Below are positions 39,728 to 48,480 of a stretch of 64,000 nucleotides of DNA, in pieces; the first letter of the stretch is position 1, and the number at the start of each line of letters is the position of its first letter. The position numbers and the translations under genes are program-made. The stretch spans positions 1 through 64,000 of the forward strand of contig VXMM01000002.1 of the NCBI GenBank assembly GCA_009841105.1, read 5' to 3'. A model generated the notes under the pieces. It did not search any database. It was not told the origin of the DNA and saw only the letters and a program-made list of their open reading frames with translations. The DNA is from Acidimicrobiia bacterium (GTDB taxonomy: Bacteria > Actinomycetota > Acidimicrobiia > Spongiisociales > Spongiisociaceae).

Positions 39728-40699
39728 TCAGGCGCACCGGAGGTCGTCGGGGTCCCAGCGGAAGGAGACCGGCGGCTCGCGGGAAATGCGGTCCCTGGTG
39801 TCGAGCCACATGTCCCGCCATTCGTCCGCGCCGATCACGACCGACTCGGGGGCGGACCGGCTCCGGGCGACGAAGCTGGGCGCCCAGTCCCTACCGGTCG
39901 GCGCGCCGACCGGGGAGTAACGGAGGTCGAAACTCCAGCGTAGATCGTCACTCAGGTTCGGGAGGGACGAGTGCACGGTCCGCCGGTGCATGAACAGGAC
40001 ATCGCCCGGATCCATCTCCACCGGGATCGCTCCCGGAGGCACCCGCTCCTCGGGGATGTGCAGCCCCTTGGTCTTCGGCGTGTCAAGGCAGTGCAGGATC
40101 AGGTCGTCCCGGTGGCTGCCGGGGACCACTACGACGCACCCTGTCTCGACATTGGCCACGGTCAGCGGGATCCAGACCGTGAGGATTTCTGTGGCGTCCC
40201 CGGCCTCGTGGACCACGCTCTGATCCTGATGCCAGACGGTCCGGGAGATCATCGTGTTGTAGAACAGCTCCTCGGGAACCAGGCGCTGGGGCGGCTTCAT
40301 CCGCGCATGCTGCACCGGATGGACGAGAATCTCGGGACCTATGAAGTGCTCCACCGCGTCCAGCAGTTTCGGGTTGGTGAGCAGGCTGAACACCGCCGGA
40401 CCGAGGTGGATCGGAGTGTCGACCGTTGTGCGCGCGCCGGGAAGACAGATGTCCGTGTAGCGGAAGATATCTCCGCCCGTCTCGACGCCGAGGCGCACCA
40501 CCCTGCGACCGAGGGGCAGGTCGGTGTAACGATCCTCGATCGCGCCATCGATCTCCAGCCGGGCGGATACGTCGTCGATGAGAGCGTCGTACTCGTCGAA
40601 CAGAGGCAGGAGATCCACCGGGGGATCGAACAGATCCTTCCAGACAACGTAGCCGAGTTTGTCCAGGGTCTGCTGACGGGTAGTACCGGTGACGATCAT
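39728..40699 (-). CDS. Phytanoyl-CoA dioxygenase (PhyH) family protein, copy 2
   Basis: About 323 residues. The iron ligands are HxD in TVWHQDQSVVH and a distal His in VLFMHRRTVHSSLPN; an Arg in LRWSFDLRYS is placed to bind 2-oxoglutarate. VVVPGSHRDDL is the usual turn before the last strands. The start is the ATG with GAGG five nt before it. It is divergent from the FAD oxidoreductase operon and convergent to the sugar permeases. Confidence 0.87.
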   Translation of the reverse strand: MIVTGTTRQQTLDKLGYVVWKDLFDPPVDLLPLFDEYDALIDDVSARLEIDGAIEDRYTDLPLGRRVVRLGVETGGDIFRYTDICLPGARTTVDTPIHLGPAVFSLLTNPKLLDAVEHFIGPEILVHPVQHARMKPPQRLVPEELFYNTMISRTVWHQDQSVVHEAGDATEILTVWIPLTVANVETGCVVVVPGSHRDDLILHCLDTPKTKGLHIPEERVPPGAIPVEMDPGDVLFMHRRTVHSSLPNLSDDLRWSFDLRYSPVGAPTGRDWAPSFVARSRSAPESVVIGADEWRDMWLDTRDRISREPPVSFRWDPDDLRCA

Positions 40700-40778
40700 C
40701 GGCGCCTCGTTTCCTGCGGACCGGCGAAACGAATGCCGTACTCGGCGTCCACCTTGTCCACACTTCTGGACCGTTACG

Positions 40779-42353
40779 ATGGTACTCGTCACCGTCCGGA
40801 CGCGGGCGGTATCGAGACCGGGGATCTTCGCCCGAGCCGCCGGTCCATCACAGGAAGCCATCAACTTGATTCCAGCCTCCACAGCCCGACACCTGGACGG
40901 TCATCTCCACGGCCGGCAGAGGGCGGACGTACTGGTGGTCGGCGGCGGGACGGCGGGCTTCGTCGCGGCTACCGCTGCCGCGAGGAACGGCGCTCAGACA
41001 ATCCTCGCCGAGTACCTGCCTTTCCTGGGGGGTACCCACGGCGGCGGTGCGATGGTGATGGGGACGATCGGTTTCCGGCCGACCGGGGAGAGCAGCCATC
41101 GCGTGGAGGCGGCCGGCCAGTTGATGGTGGGCGGTATTCCCCTGGAGTACTACGACCGGATGCTGGCGGCGCGAGGCACGTCGGGAGACCCGGGCGATCC
41201 CAGCAATGCCTGGCCTAAGGACCTGGAGATCAGCAAGGTCGTCACGGAGGAGATGGTCGCCGAGGCCGGGGCGGACATCTGGTTCATGACGCAACTGGTC
41301 GATGTCATCGTCGACGACGGCGCCGTGGTCGGCGCGCTGGTGACCAGGGGCGGCGGGTTGGTCCGTGTCGACACCGGAATCATCATCGACGCCAGCGGCG
41401 ACGGGATCGCCGCGGTCCAAGCCGGCGCCGAATACGAGGTGGGCCGACCGAGCGACAACAAGGCCGAGGCCGCCACCCTCTACTTCGAGATGGCCGGGAT
41501 CGACCTCGGGCGCCTCCTCGACCATCTGGCGGACCACCCCGAGGACATCAGCCACCACCACCGCGACCGCGGGGTCTCGGCCGCCACCCTGCGCCGGGAC
41601 TGGGAGGCGGGAGGCCCCTTCGTGGTCCGACTCGGCGTCAACTACGCCGCAGGGAAGGAGGCCGGTCTCCTTCCTACACCGGTAGGAGCCGAGCGCTCCG
41701 CCCACACCGATCCCAGCCTGGGGACTTTCTGGATGCACTGGCGGGACGGGCAATGGGTGGCCTCGTCGTTCTCCGTCAACATGGACACCACCTACGGCCT
41801 GGATCCACGGGACCGGGACGCCTACGACGACGCCCTAATGGCGACCCGCCGGTTCGTGCTGGACATGGTGCGCTACTACCAGGCCAACGCCCCCGGCTTC
41901 GAGGACGCCTACCTGCTGAGGTTCGCCACGTTGCTCGGTGTCCGGGAGGGTCCGCGCATCCTCGGCCGGTACCTGCTCACCGCCGACGATGTGGCTGCTG
42001 CTTCCGACTTCCCCGACGCGGTGGGACGGTGCGGGGTGCGGGTGGACATACATCCCGAGGACCCGGGGGGACGGGAGTTCCTGCTCACCGATGTGGGCGG
42101 GGACCGGGGCTGGTACCAGGTCCCCTACCGGTCGCTGGTAGCCACTGATGTCGACGGCGTGATGATGGCCGGGCGCAACATCTCGGCGGACCACGTCGCT
42201 CACGGATCGGTCCGCCACCAGGTCACCTGTATGATGATCGGCCAGGCAGCGGGGACCGCCGCGGCCATCGCCGCCCGGCAGGGGGTCCCGCCCCACGACA
42301 TCGACATCTCGCTACTCCAGTCCACCTTGCGGCGTCAGGGAGCGATCATATGA
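40779..42353 (+). CDS. FAD-dependent oxidoreductase (FAD_oxidored type)
   Basis: The FAD-binding Rossmann motif is VLVVGGGTAGFVAA. GIIIDASGDGIAAVQAGAEY and the C-terminal MMAGRNISADHVAHGSVRHQ are the family's other FAD contacts. Members oxidise or dehydrate unknown small molecules and are common in sugar-catabolic clusters. The start is unsure: ATG at 40779 has no ribosome site; TTG at 40866 follows AGGAAG by 8 nt and gives IPASTARHLDG, a better length before the motif. First gene of a seven-gene plus-strand operon. Confidence 0.85.
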   Translation: MVLVTVRTRAVSRPGIFARAAGPSQEAINLIPASTARHLDGHLHGRQRADVLVVGGGTAGFVAATAAARNGAQTILAEYLPFLGGTHGGGAMVMGTIGFRPTGESSHRVEAAGQLMVGGIPLEYYDRMLAARGTSGDPGDPSNAWPKDLEISKVVTEEMVAEAGADIWFMTQLVDVIVDDGAVVGALVTRGGGLVRVDTGIIIDASGDGIAAVQAGAEYEVGRPSDNKAEAATLYFEMAGIDLGRLLDHLADHPEDISHHHRDRGVSAATLRRDWEAGGPFVVRLGVNYAAGKEAGLLPTPVGAERSAHTDPSLGTFWMHWRDGQWVASSFSVNMDTTYGLDPRDRDAYDDALMATRRFVLDMVRYYQANAPGFEDAYLLRFATLLGVREGPRILGRYLLTADDVAAASDFPDAVGRCGVRVDIHPEDPGGREFLLTDVGGDRGWYQVPYRSLVATDVDGVMMAGRNISADHVAHGSVRHQVTCMMIGQAAGTAAAIAARQGVPPHDIDISLLQSTLRRQGAII

Positions 42354-42383
42354 AGCCTTACGGCGACGGGAACGGGAGTTGCG

Positions 42384-43184
42384 GTGCTCGGTGACCTGAG
42401 CGGCAGAACCGCGGTCGTCACCGGGGCAGGGGGCGGCCTCGGCCGGGCGATGGCCGTAGCCCTGGCGGAGTACGGGGCCCGAGTGGCGGTCAGCGACCTG
42501 CACGAGCGCCGTGCCGGCGAGACGGCCGATCTCTTACCGGGCGATCCCCTAGCACTGGAGTTGGACGTCACCTCGCTGGAGTCCGTTGCGGCAGGCGCCG
42601 AGACCGTACTCGGTGCCCTGGGACCGCCCCACATCCTCGTCAACAATGCCGGCATCGCATCGGCCACCATCGGGCGGGAGGGCGCTCCCGACCGCGACGA
42701 GGACTGGGCTGCGATCCTCTTGGTCAACGTCCAGGGGACCGTGCGTTCCTGTGAGGCTTTCCTCCCGGTGATGAAGGAACGACGGCGGGGCAAGATCATC
42801 AACATCGGTTCGATGGCAGGCCATGCCGCCCGCCAGATAGGCGGCGCCTACGCCACCAGCAAGGCCGCCATCCTCCGGTACACCAAGGGCCTGGCCGTCG
42901 AGGTCGCCCCCTTCGGGATCAACGTGAACGCGGTGTGCCCCGGTGCGGTCTGGACCCCGCTGCAGGAACGGGGCATCGCGTACCGCCAGAGCCAGGACCC
43001 GGAACTCGCCGCCAGGGATCCCTACGAGATATTCACCGCCAACTACGCCCGGACGATCCCTCTCGGGAGACCGCAGACCGCCGAGGAGGTCGCCGCTGCG
43101 GTCGTGTTCCTGGCGTCGAGCGCCGCCGACAACATCACAGGACAGTGCCTGCACGTGGACGGCGGCGCCATCCTCCGCGACTGA
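42384..43184 (+). CDS. SDR-family NAD(P)-dependent oxidoreductase
   Basis: 266 residues. Cofactor motif TGAGGGLGRA, NNAGIA, catalytic Ser in INIGSMAG, and YATSKAA with Tyr and Lys. C-terminal LHVDGGAI is typical. GTG start with GGGAG five nt upstream. Placed between the FAD oxidoreductase and the first enolase-superfamily gene; it probably oxidises a sugar, sugar acid or alcohol in that pathway. Confidence 0.9.
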   Translation: MLGDLSGRTAVVTGAGGGLGRAMAVALAEYGARVAVSDLHERRAGETADLLPGDPLALELDVTSLESVAAGAETVLGALGPPHILVNNAGIASATIGREGAPDRDEDWAAILLVNVQGTVRSCEAFLPVMKERRRGKIINIGSMAGHAARQIGGAYATSKAAILRYTKGLAVEVAPFGINVNAVCPGAVWTPLQERGIAYRQSQDPELAARDPYEIFTANYARTIPLGRPQTAEEVAAAVVFLASSAADNITGQCLHVDGGAILRD

Positions 43185-43221
43185 CCATGGGCGGTGTTGT
43201 GGAAACAGCGCGGGACACCCG

Positions 43222-44343
43222 ATGAGAACGGTCGGTCTCAGGTTCTCGTCCTACCGGTGGCAGCGGCCCCGGCCGATCCACAACGGGCTGTTCACCTACT
43301 CGGAGGCATGTGTCGGCCTCGTCGAGATCGAGACCGACGAGGGCGTCACCGGATACGGCCTGACCACAGATCCGCTCATCGGCAACGGGAACCTGATCAT
43401 CTCGGAGACGATCCGCACCCTGGCCCCGGTGATCCTCGGAAAGGATCCGCTCCGCCACGAACTCATATGGGCCGATCTGTGGAGGCCCAAACTGATCGGG
43501 CGCCGCGGCCTCACCACCCGGGCGATCAGCGCGGTGGACATCGCCCTCTGGGACATCAAGGCCAAGGTGGCCGGACTCCCGCTCCACGTGCTGCTGGGGG
43601 GTTACCGGGAGCGCATTCCCGGCTATGTCGCCGGCGGCTACTACGAGGAGGGAAAGGGTATCGACGAACTGCGGGAGGAGATCTCCGGTTACGTGAAGCT
43701 CGGCGCCGGAGCGATCAAGATGAAGATCGGTGGCATGCGTATCCGCGAGGACGTGGAGCGGGTGGCCGCGGTGCGGGACGCGGTGGGTCCCGATGTCGAC
43801 ATCCTGCTCGACGCCAACGGCGCGTACACCGTGTTCGACGCCGTCAAGGTCGCCCGGGCGCTCGAGCCGCTCGACATCTTCTGGTTCGAGGAGCCCATCC
43901 ACCCGGAGGACTACGAGGGCCTAGCTCGCGTCGCCGGCAGCACCACCATCCCGATCGCAGCCGGCGAGAACGAATACACGAAGCACGGCTTCAGGGACCT
44001 CATAGAGCGGACCGGCGTTAGCATCCTCAACGCCGACGCCCAGATACTGGGCGGGATCACCGAGTTCTTGAAGGTTGCCGCCTATGCCCAGGCGCACAAC
44101 ATCCCGATCGCCCCGCACGGCCACCCCCACATCCACACACCGCTGGTGGCGGCGATACCCAACGGCCTGATCATCGAGTACTACCCGTCTTCGGTGGTGC
44201 CGGGAGCGAGCGCCATGCTGCGGAGGACGGTTGGCTTCGACAGTGACGGCTACGTTAGGCCACTGGACGAGGCTGGGCTCGGGATCGACATCGACCCCGA
44301 AGTTCCGAGGGATTTGCATTTCGACATGAGGCTCCCGGTCTGA
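43222..44343 (+). CDS. Mandelate racemase/muconate lactonizing (enolase superfamily) protein, copy 1
   Basis: 373 residues. The barrel motif AIKMKIGG supplies the KxK acid/base. Metal ligands: Asp in LLDANGAY, Glu in FEEPIHPE and Glu in AGENEY. The His base is in IAPHGHPHIH, and Asp in NADAQILGG pairs with it. The Lys and His pairs on both faces fit a sugar-acid dehydratase or a racemase. With an SDR and a zinc dehydrogenase in the same operon, acid-sugar dehydration is the best guess. Confidence 0.9.
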   Translation: MRTVGLRFSSYRWQRPRPIHNGLFTYSEACVGLVEIETDEGVTGYGLTTDPLIGNGNLIISETIRTLAPVILGKDPLRHELIWADLWRPKLIGRRGLTTRAISAVDIALWDIKAKVAGLPLHVLLGGYRERIPGYVAGGYYEEGKGIDELREEISGYVKLGAGAIKMKIGGMRIREDVERVAAVRDAVGPDVDILLDANGAYTVFDAVKVARALEPLDIFWFEEPIHPEDYEGLARVAGSTTIPIAAGENEYTKHGFRDLIERTGVSILNADAQILGGITEFLKVAAYAQAHNIPIAPHGHPHIHTPLVAAIPNGLIIEYYPSSVVPGASAMLRRTVGFDSDGYVRPLDEAGLGIDIDPEVPRDLHFDMRLPV

Positions 44344-44374
44344 GTAAGGGGCCCGGGACCGGCCGGAGATGGGT

Positions 44375-45511
44375 GTGAGCATGGCTGATCGGATCGAACA
44401 CATCGAGGTAAGGATTGTCTCCGTCCCCCTGCCGGCGCCCGTGGCCTGGTCCAACGTGAAGGTCACCGAGCGCGAGTACGTGCTGGTGTGGATCCGGACC
44501 GCCGATGGGGGCACCGGCCTGGGTTTCACCGTCGGGTCGCGTTTCCGTGGAGGCGCCGCCGTGATCCGCTCGGCGATAGAGAATGCCCTGAGTCCGGTGA
44601 TCGTGGGGAGGGACCCGACAGAGATCGAACGGCTGTGGGAGGAGATGTCGTTCGAGACGTTGCTGCTGGGCGCCCGGGGAGCAGTCACCCGTGGCCTGTC
44701 GGCGGTCGACATCGCCCTGTGGGACCTGCTCGCCAGACGGGCTGGACTACCCCTCTCCGACGTCCTGGGAAGGTACCGGCTCCGGGTACCGGCTTACGCC
44801 AGCGGCGGCTACTACTACCACGACGACCCGGCGCGGGACCTCGAGAACCTTGAGGAGGAGGTGCGGCGGCATGTCGATCTGGGCTTCCGGGCCGTCAAGA
44901 TCAAGATCGGTCGGCTCCCGATCCGGGACGACCTGCGGCGGGTCGAACGGGTACTAGAGACGGTGGGTCCGGGGGTAAAGGTGGCGGTGGACTGCAACCA
45001 CGCCTGGGCGGACGCGTCCAGCGCCATCCGCGATCTCCGGCTCCTGGACGGTCTGGGACTGTGGTGGATCGAGGAGCCGGTCCTGCCCGACCGGATGAAG
45101 GCCTCAGCCCGGATTGCCGCCGAGTTGACCACCCCCGTGGCGACCGGGGAAGTCGAGGCCGGCCTAGCCTCTTTCCAGCGCCTGATCGATACCGGCGCCG
45201 CCGACATCCTCCAGCCAGACACCACGGTCGTGGGCGGGATCACGGAATGGGTGAAGATCGCGCACGCCGCCGAGGCGCAGGACATCGTCCTGGCCCCGCA
45301 TTGGGTTCCTGACATCCACGTCCACCTCGGCGCGGCCACACCCAACGTGGAGGTGCTCGAGTACTTCCACGCCGGAGTGGGGGTCCTCAACTTCGAGAGC
45401 CTCCTCCAGGAGACGCTCGGGTTCGAGAACGGCGACTTGCTGGTCCCTCCGCATCCGGGGCACGGGATACGGCTCGATCAGGACGCTGTGGACAGATTCG
45501 AGGTCAAGTGA
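44375..45511 (+). CDS. Mandelate racemase/muconate lactonizing (enolase superfamily) protein, copy 2
   Basis: About 378 residues. KxK in AVKIKIGR; ligands Asp in AVDCNHAW, Glu in WIEEPVLP and Glu in ATGEVEAG; Asp in QPDTTVVGG; base His in LAPHWVPDIHVH. The full set marks an active enzyme distinct from copy 1 (different capping domain, VTEREYVLVWI). GTG at 44375 is preferred because GGAG then has a 6-nt spacer; ATG at 44369 abuts it. Its stop overlaps the next ATG by one base (TGATG). Confidence 0.9.
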   Translation: MSMADRIEHIEVRIVSVPLPAPVAWSNVKVTEREYVLVWIRTADGGTGLGFTVGSRFRGGAAVIRSAIENALSPVIVGRDPTEIERLWEEMSFETLLLGARGAVTRGLSAVDIALWDLLARRAGLPLSDVLGRYRLRVPAYASGGYYYHDDPARDLENLEEEVRRHVDLGFRAVKIKIGRLPIRDDLRRVERVLETVGPGVKVAVDCNHAWADASSAIRDLRLLDGLGLWWIEEPVLPDRMKASARIAAELTTPVATGEVEAGLASFQRLIDTGAADILQPDTTVVGGITEWVKIAHAAEAQDIVLAPHWVPDIHVHLGAATPNVEVLEYFHAGVGVLNFESLLQETLGFENGDLLVPPHPGHGIRLDQDAVDRFEVK

Positions 45512-46293
45512 TGACAGATTGGGGATTGACCGGCAGCGTGGCACTCGTGACGGGCGCCGCCGGCGGCATCGGGCAGGCCATCGCCGACCGCCTCGCCGAG
45601 GCAGGCGCTCGGGTCTACGCGAGCGACATGGCACCCGAAGGGATCGATGTAGGCGACAGCGGCCTGATCCTTCCGATGGAGTTGGACGTGACGGACCGCC
45701 AGGCTGTCGTCCGGACGACGGACCGGATCGCCGAGAAGTCCGGGAGGCTGGACGTGCTGGTCAACAACGCCGGCCTGATCAGGGCCGCCGGCCTGTTCGA
45801 GCTGACCGAAGCAGACTGGGACGTGACGCTGGATGTCAACGCCAAGGGACTGCTGTTCTGCACGCAGGCCGCCGCCGCGGTCATGAGGTCCTCGGGGGAG
45901 CCGGGGCGTGCCGGTCGGTCGATCGTGAACATCGCCTCCACCGCCGGGCAGGACGGGCGAACCATGTCACCTCCCTACGCCGCCAGCAAGGCAGCGGTCA
46001 TAAACATCACCCGCTCGACCGCACGCATCCTGGCGCCGGACAGCATCCGTGTGAACGCAGTCTGCCCCGGTGTCGTCGACACCCCTTTCAACGCACGTCT
46101 CGGTGAGAAGTTCGCTCCCGCCGAGGGGATGGACCCACGGGCATGGGTCTTGAGGCGGGCCGAACCCATTCCGATGGGTCGGCTGGCTGATCCCGACGAG
46201 GTGGCAACCGTCGTGCGATTCCTGGCATCCTCGTACGCCTCTTACGTGACAGGACAGTCGCTCAACGTCGACGGCGGCCTCCTGATGAGCTAG
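45511..46293 (+). CDS. SDR-family NAD(P)-dependent oxidoreductase
   Basis: 260 residues. TGAAGGIGQA, NNAGLIRAAG, Ser in NIASTAG and YAASKAA with the catalytic Tyr and Lys. C-terminal LNVDGGLLMS. Start ATG shares a base with the stop of the enolase-family gene, so translation is coupled. Probably a sugar-acid or hydroxy-acid dehydrogenase of the same pathway. Confidence 0.9.
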   Translation: MTDWGLTGSVALVTGAAGGIGQAIADRLAEAGARVYASDMAPEGIDVGDSGLILPMELDVTDRQAVVRTTDRIAEKSGRLDVLVNNAGLIRAAGLFELTEADWDVTLDVNAKGLLFCTQAAAAVMRSSGEPGRAGRSIVNIASTAGQDGRTMSPPYAASKAAVINITRSTARILAPDSIRVNAVCPGVVDTPFNARLGEKFAPAEGMDPRAWVLRRAEPIPMGRLADPDEVATVVRFLASSYASYVTGQSLNVDGGLLMS

Positions 46294-46306
46294 GTACCGT
46301 CGGCCC

Positions 46307-47062
46307 ATGGATGAATTAGCTGGAAAGGTAGCCATCGTCACGGGCGCAGCCATGGGGATCGGCGCCCGGATCACCGAATTGCTGGTGCAGGCCGGTGCGA
46401 GCGTGGTAGCCGCCGACATCGCCCACGACGAACTCACTAAGCGGTTCGGCCGCGCCGGGAGCGTGCGGACATGCCGGACCGACGTTCGGCAGCGATCCGA
46501 TTGCGAAGCTCTTGCCGCTGCTGCTATCGACCTGCACGACCGCGTGGACATCCTCATCAACAACGCCGGCATCACCAGACGGGCGCCGCTGGCGGACACG
46601 ACCGACGAGTTGTGGGACAACGTGCTGCAGACGAACCTGGCCAGCGCCTTCTACATGGCGAGGGCGGTGGTTCCGACCATGCGGGCCCAGCGGGGTGGGG
46701 TTATCGTCAACGTCGCGTCGATCAACGCCATCCGCGGCAACCTGGAACTCACCGCCTACGGCGCCTCCAAGGGCGGGATGGCCGGGATGACCAGGGTAAT
46801 GGCCATGGAACTGGCGCCGGACAACATCCGGGTGAACGCCCTCTGCCCCGGCACTGTCGACACGCCGATGAACGACGAGTACCTGGCCGATGTTGAGGAC
46901 CCGAAGGCAGCCATGGAGATGCTCGTCACGAAGCACCCCATGGGTCGCATCGCCACGGCCGATGACGTGGCATGGGCAGCCCTGTTCCTCGCCTCGGACA
47001 GGTCATCCTTCATCACCGGCGTGTCGCTGCCCATCGACGGCGGGCGCCACCTGGGAAGATAA
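46307..47062 (+). CDS. SDR-family NAD(P)-dependent oxidoreductase
   Basis: 251 residues. TGAAMGIGAR, NNAGITRRAP, Ser in NVASINAI and YGASKGG with the catalytic Tyr and Lys. C-terminal PIDGGRHLGR. It follows the previous SDR by 13 nt; the two share the same fold but differ in the substrate loop, so they are likely to act on different intermediates. Confidence 0.9.
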   Translation: MDELAGKVAIVTGAAMGIGARITELLVQAGASVVAADIAHDELTKRFGRAGSVRTCRTDVRQRSDCEALAAAAIDLHDRVDILINNAGITRRAPLADTTDELWDNVLQTNLASAFYMARAVVPTMRAQRGGVIVNVASINAIRGNLELTAYGASKGGMAGMTRVMAMELAPDNIRVNALCPGTVDTPMNDEYLADVEDPKAAMEMLVTKHPMGRIATADDVAWAALFLASDRSSFITGVSLPIDGGRHLGR

Positions 47063-47107
47063 GGGATCGGTCTACGGGCGGCGGGAGCGGGCGAGAGGAG
47101 GAAGGTC

Positions 47108-48142
47108 ATGACACGAATGAGAGCCGTCGTTTTCGGGGACGATCGCAAGATCCGGCTGGAGGAGGTCCCGGTACCCGAGGTGGGACCCGGCGACGTGCTG
47201 TTGCGTCCCCACTTCTGCGGGATATGCGGCACCGACCTGCATGCTCCTTCCATGAGCGCCCCCTTCCGCGCCGGGGTCGTCATGGGACACGAGTTCTCGG
47301 CCGAGGTGGTGGCCACCGGCGAGCACGTGCAGGGATGGGAACCCGGCACGCGGGTGGCAGTGAACCCCAACGGCAATCTCTGCGGGACGTGCGGGGCCTG
47401 CCGGGACGCCAGGTTCAACCTGTGCCGCTCGGCCGTCTTCGTAAACGGGATCGGGATCCGGCACGACGGCGGTATGGCGGAGTTGGTAACGGTCGACCCG
47501 AATGTACTCCATCGCCTGCCCGATCCGGTCAGTTCGGAACAGGGCGCCTTCGTCGAACCGCTAGCCACCGCGATACGGGCAGTGCGACGCTCCCGCTTCC
47601 GCCTCGGAAGCTCTGCCGCGGTGATCGGGTCCGGTCCCGTCGGCCTGTTGATGGTCCAAGCCCTCCGGCACGCCGGCGCGTCCAAGATCACCGCCATCGA
47701 GCTCTCGGCATTCCGGCGCCGGGCGGCCTTAGACCTCGGCGCCGACATCGCTCTCGATCCCCGGACAGATCCACCCACCGACTTGTTCGGAACCGAACTG
47801 GAACCTCCCGAGTTCGTCTTCGAGTGTTCCGGAGCCCAGGGCACCCTCGAGCTCGCAGTCGACATCGTCCGCTACGGCGGGCGGGTCACCCTTACGGGTC
47901 TCCCCTCGCGCCCCGTCGAGTTGACCGCCACCACGGTGATCGGCAAGGAGGTCGACATCGTCGGAAGCATCATCTACGTCGAGGAGTTCCCCCTCGCCAT
48001 CGACCTGCTGGCCAAGGGAGCCTTCGACATCGAGAGCCTCATCTCCATGGTCCTCCCGATAGCCCGCTTCGACGAAGGCTTCGCCGCCCTCGCCAACCCC
48101 GTCTCGACGCTGAAGGTGCTACTCCATCCCACCCGGAGCTGA
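47108..48142 (+). CDS. Zinc-dependent medium-chain dehydrogenase (threonine/butanediol/sorbitol dehydrogenase-like)
   Basis: 344 residues. Catalytic zinc: Cys in CGICGTDLHA, His-Glu in GHEFSAEV. Structural zinc: four Cys in LCGTCGACRDARFNLC. Rossmann motif IGSGPVGLL. The sequence resembles polyol and threonine dehydrogenases. The last gene of the operon, 45 nt after the SDR; GAGGAAGG precedes the ATG. It probably oxidises a sugar alcohol or sugar feeding the dehydratases upstream. Confidence 0.92.
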   Translation: MTRMRAVVFGDDRKIRLEEVPVPEVGPGDVLLRPHFCGICGTDLHAPSMSAPFRAGVVMGHEFSAEVVATGEHVQGWEPGTRVAVNPNGNLCGTCGACRDARFNLCRSAVFVNGIGIRHDGGMAELVTVDPNVLHRLPDPVSSEQGAFVEPLATAIRAVRRSRFRLGSSAAVIGSGPVGLLMVQALRHAGASKITAIELSAFRRRAALDLGADIALDPRTDPPTDLFGTELEPPEFVFECSGAQGTLELAVDIVRYGGRVTLTGLPSRPVELTATTVIGKEVDIVGSIIYVEEFPLAIDLLAKGAFDIESLISMVLPIARFDEGFAALANPVSTLKVLLHPTRS

Positions 48143-48480
48143 AGTGAACCGACCTCAGCAGATTGGAGTGCACCGCGCACAGGTAGTTGCTCTTGGAGTG
48201 TCAGGTTGCGTGCTGTTCACCAGAGTTACGGGCACTGCTGACCCCGACACCTAGGGACCGAATCATCTGGGGCGTTTCACGCTATGAGCGTTCGTCAGTA
48301 TCTCGGGTCCCCGTGGTCGGTCTGCGGCGCGGCGGTGGGATAAGGCGCCGCCAGCGGCGTCTATGGCAAGGACTGCTGACGAAGGCGTACCCGCAGGGTA
48401 CGTTGAGGAGGCAGGACGCAGCCAGAGGCGTCGGTGGCGGTCCATAGCACGCCGCCGCAACGCAGACCGACCACGATCAG
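48143..48480. other. 338-nt intergenic region between convergent genes
   Basis: No convincing gene. The first half (48143-48312) shows nothing I can name. The second half is filled by the inverted-repeat element listed separately. Both flanking genes end here, so the region must also hold transcription terminators. Confidence 0.6.
48313..48474. mobile_element. MITE-like element with 23-nt terminal inverted repeats
   Basis: The left end GTGGTCGGTCTGCGGCGCGG (48313-48332, repeat to 48335) matches the reverse complement of 48452-48474 at 21 of 23 positions; the first 14 are exact. Between them lie a perfect 7-bp hairpin (CGTACCC-GCA-GGGTACG, 48386-48402) and partly complementary inner arms (CTATGG near 48361, CCATAG near 48442). 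No reading frame for a transposase and no clear target duplication is seen. It could instead be a large bidirectional terminator or structured RNA. Confidence 0.5.
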
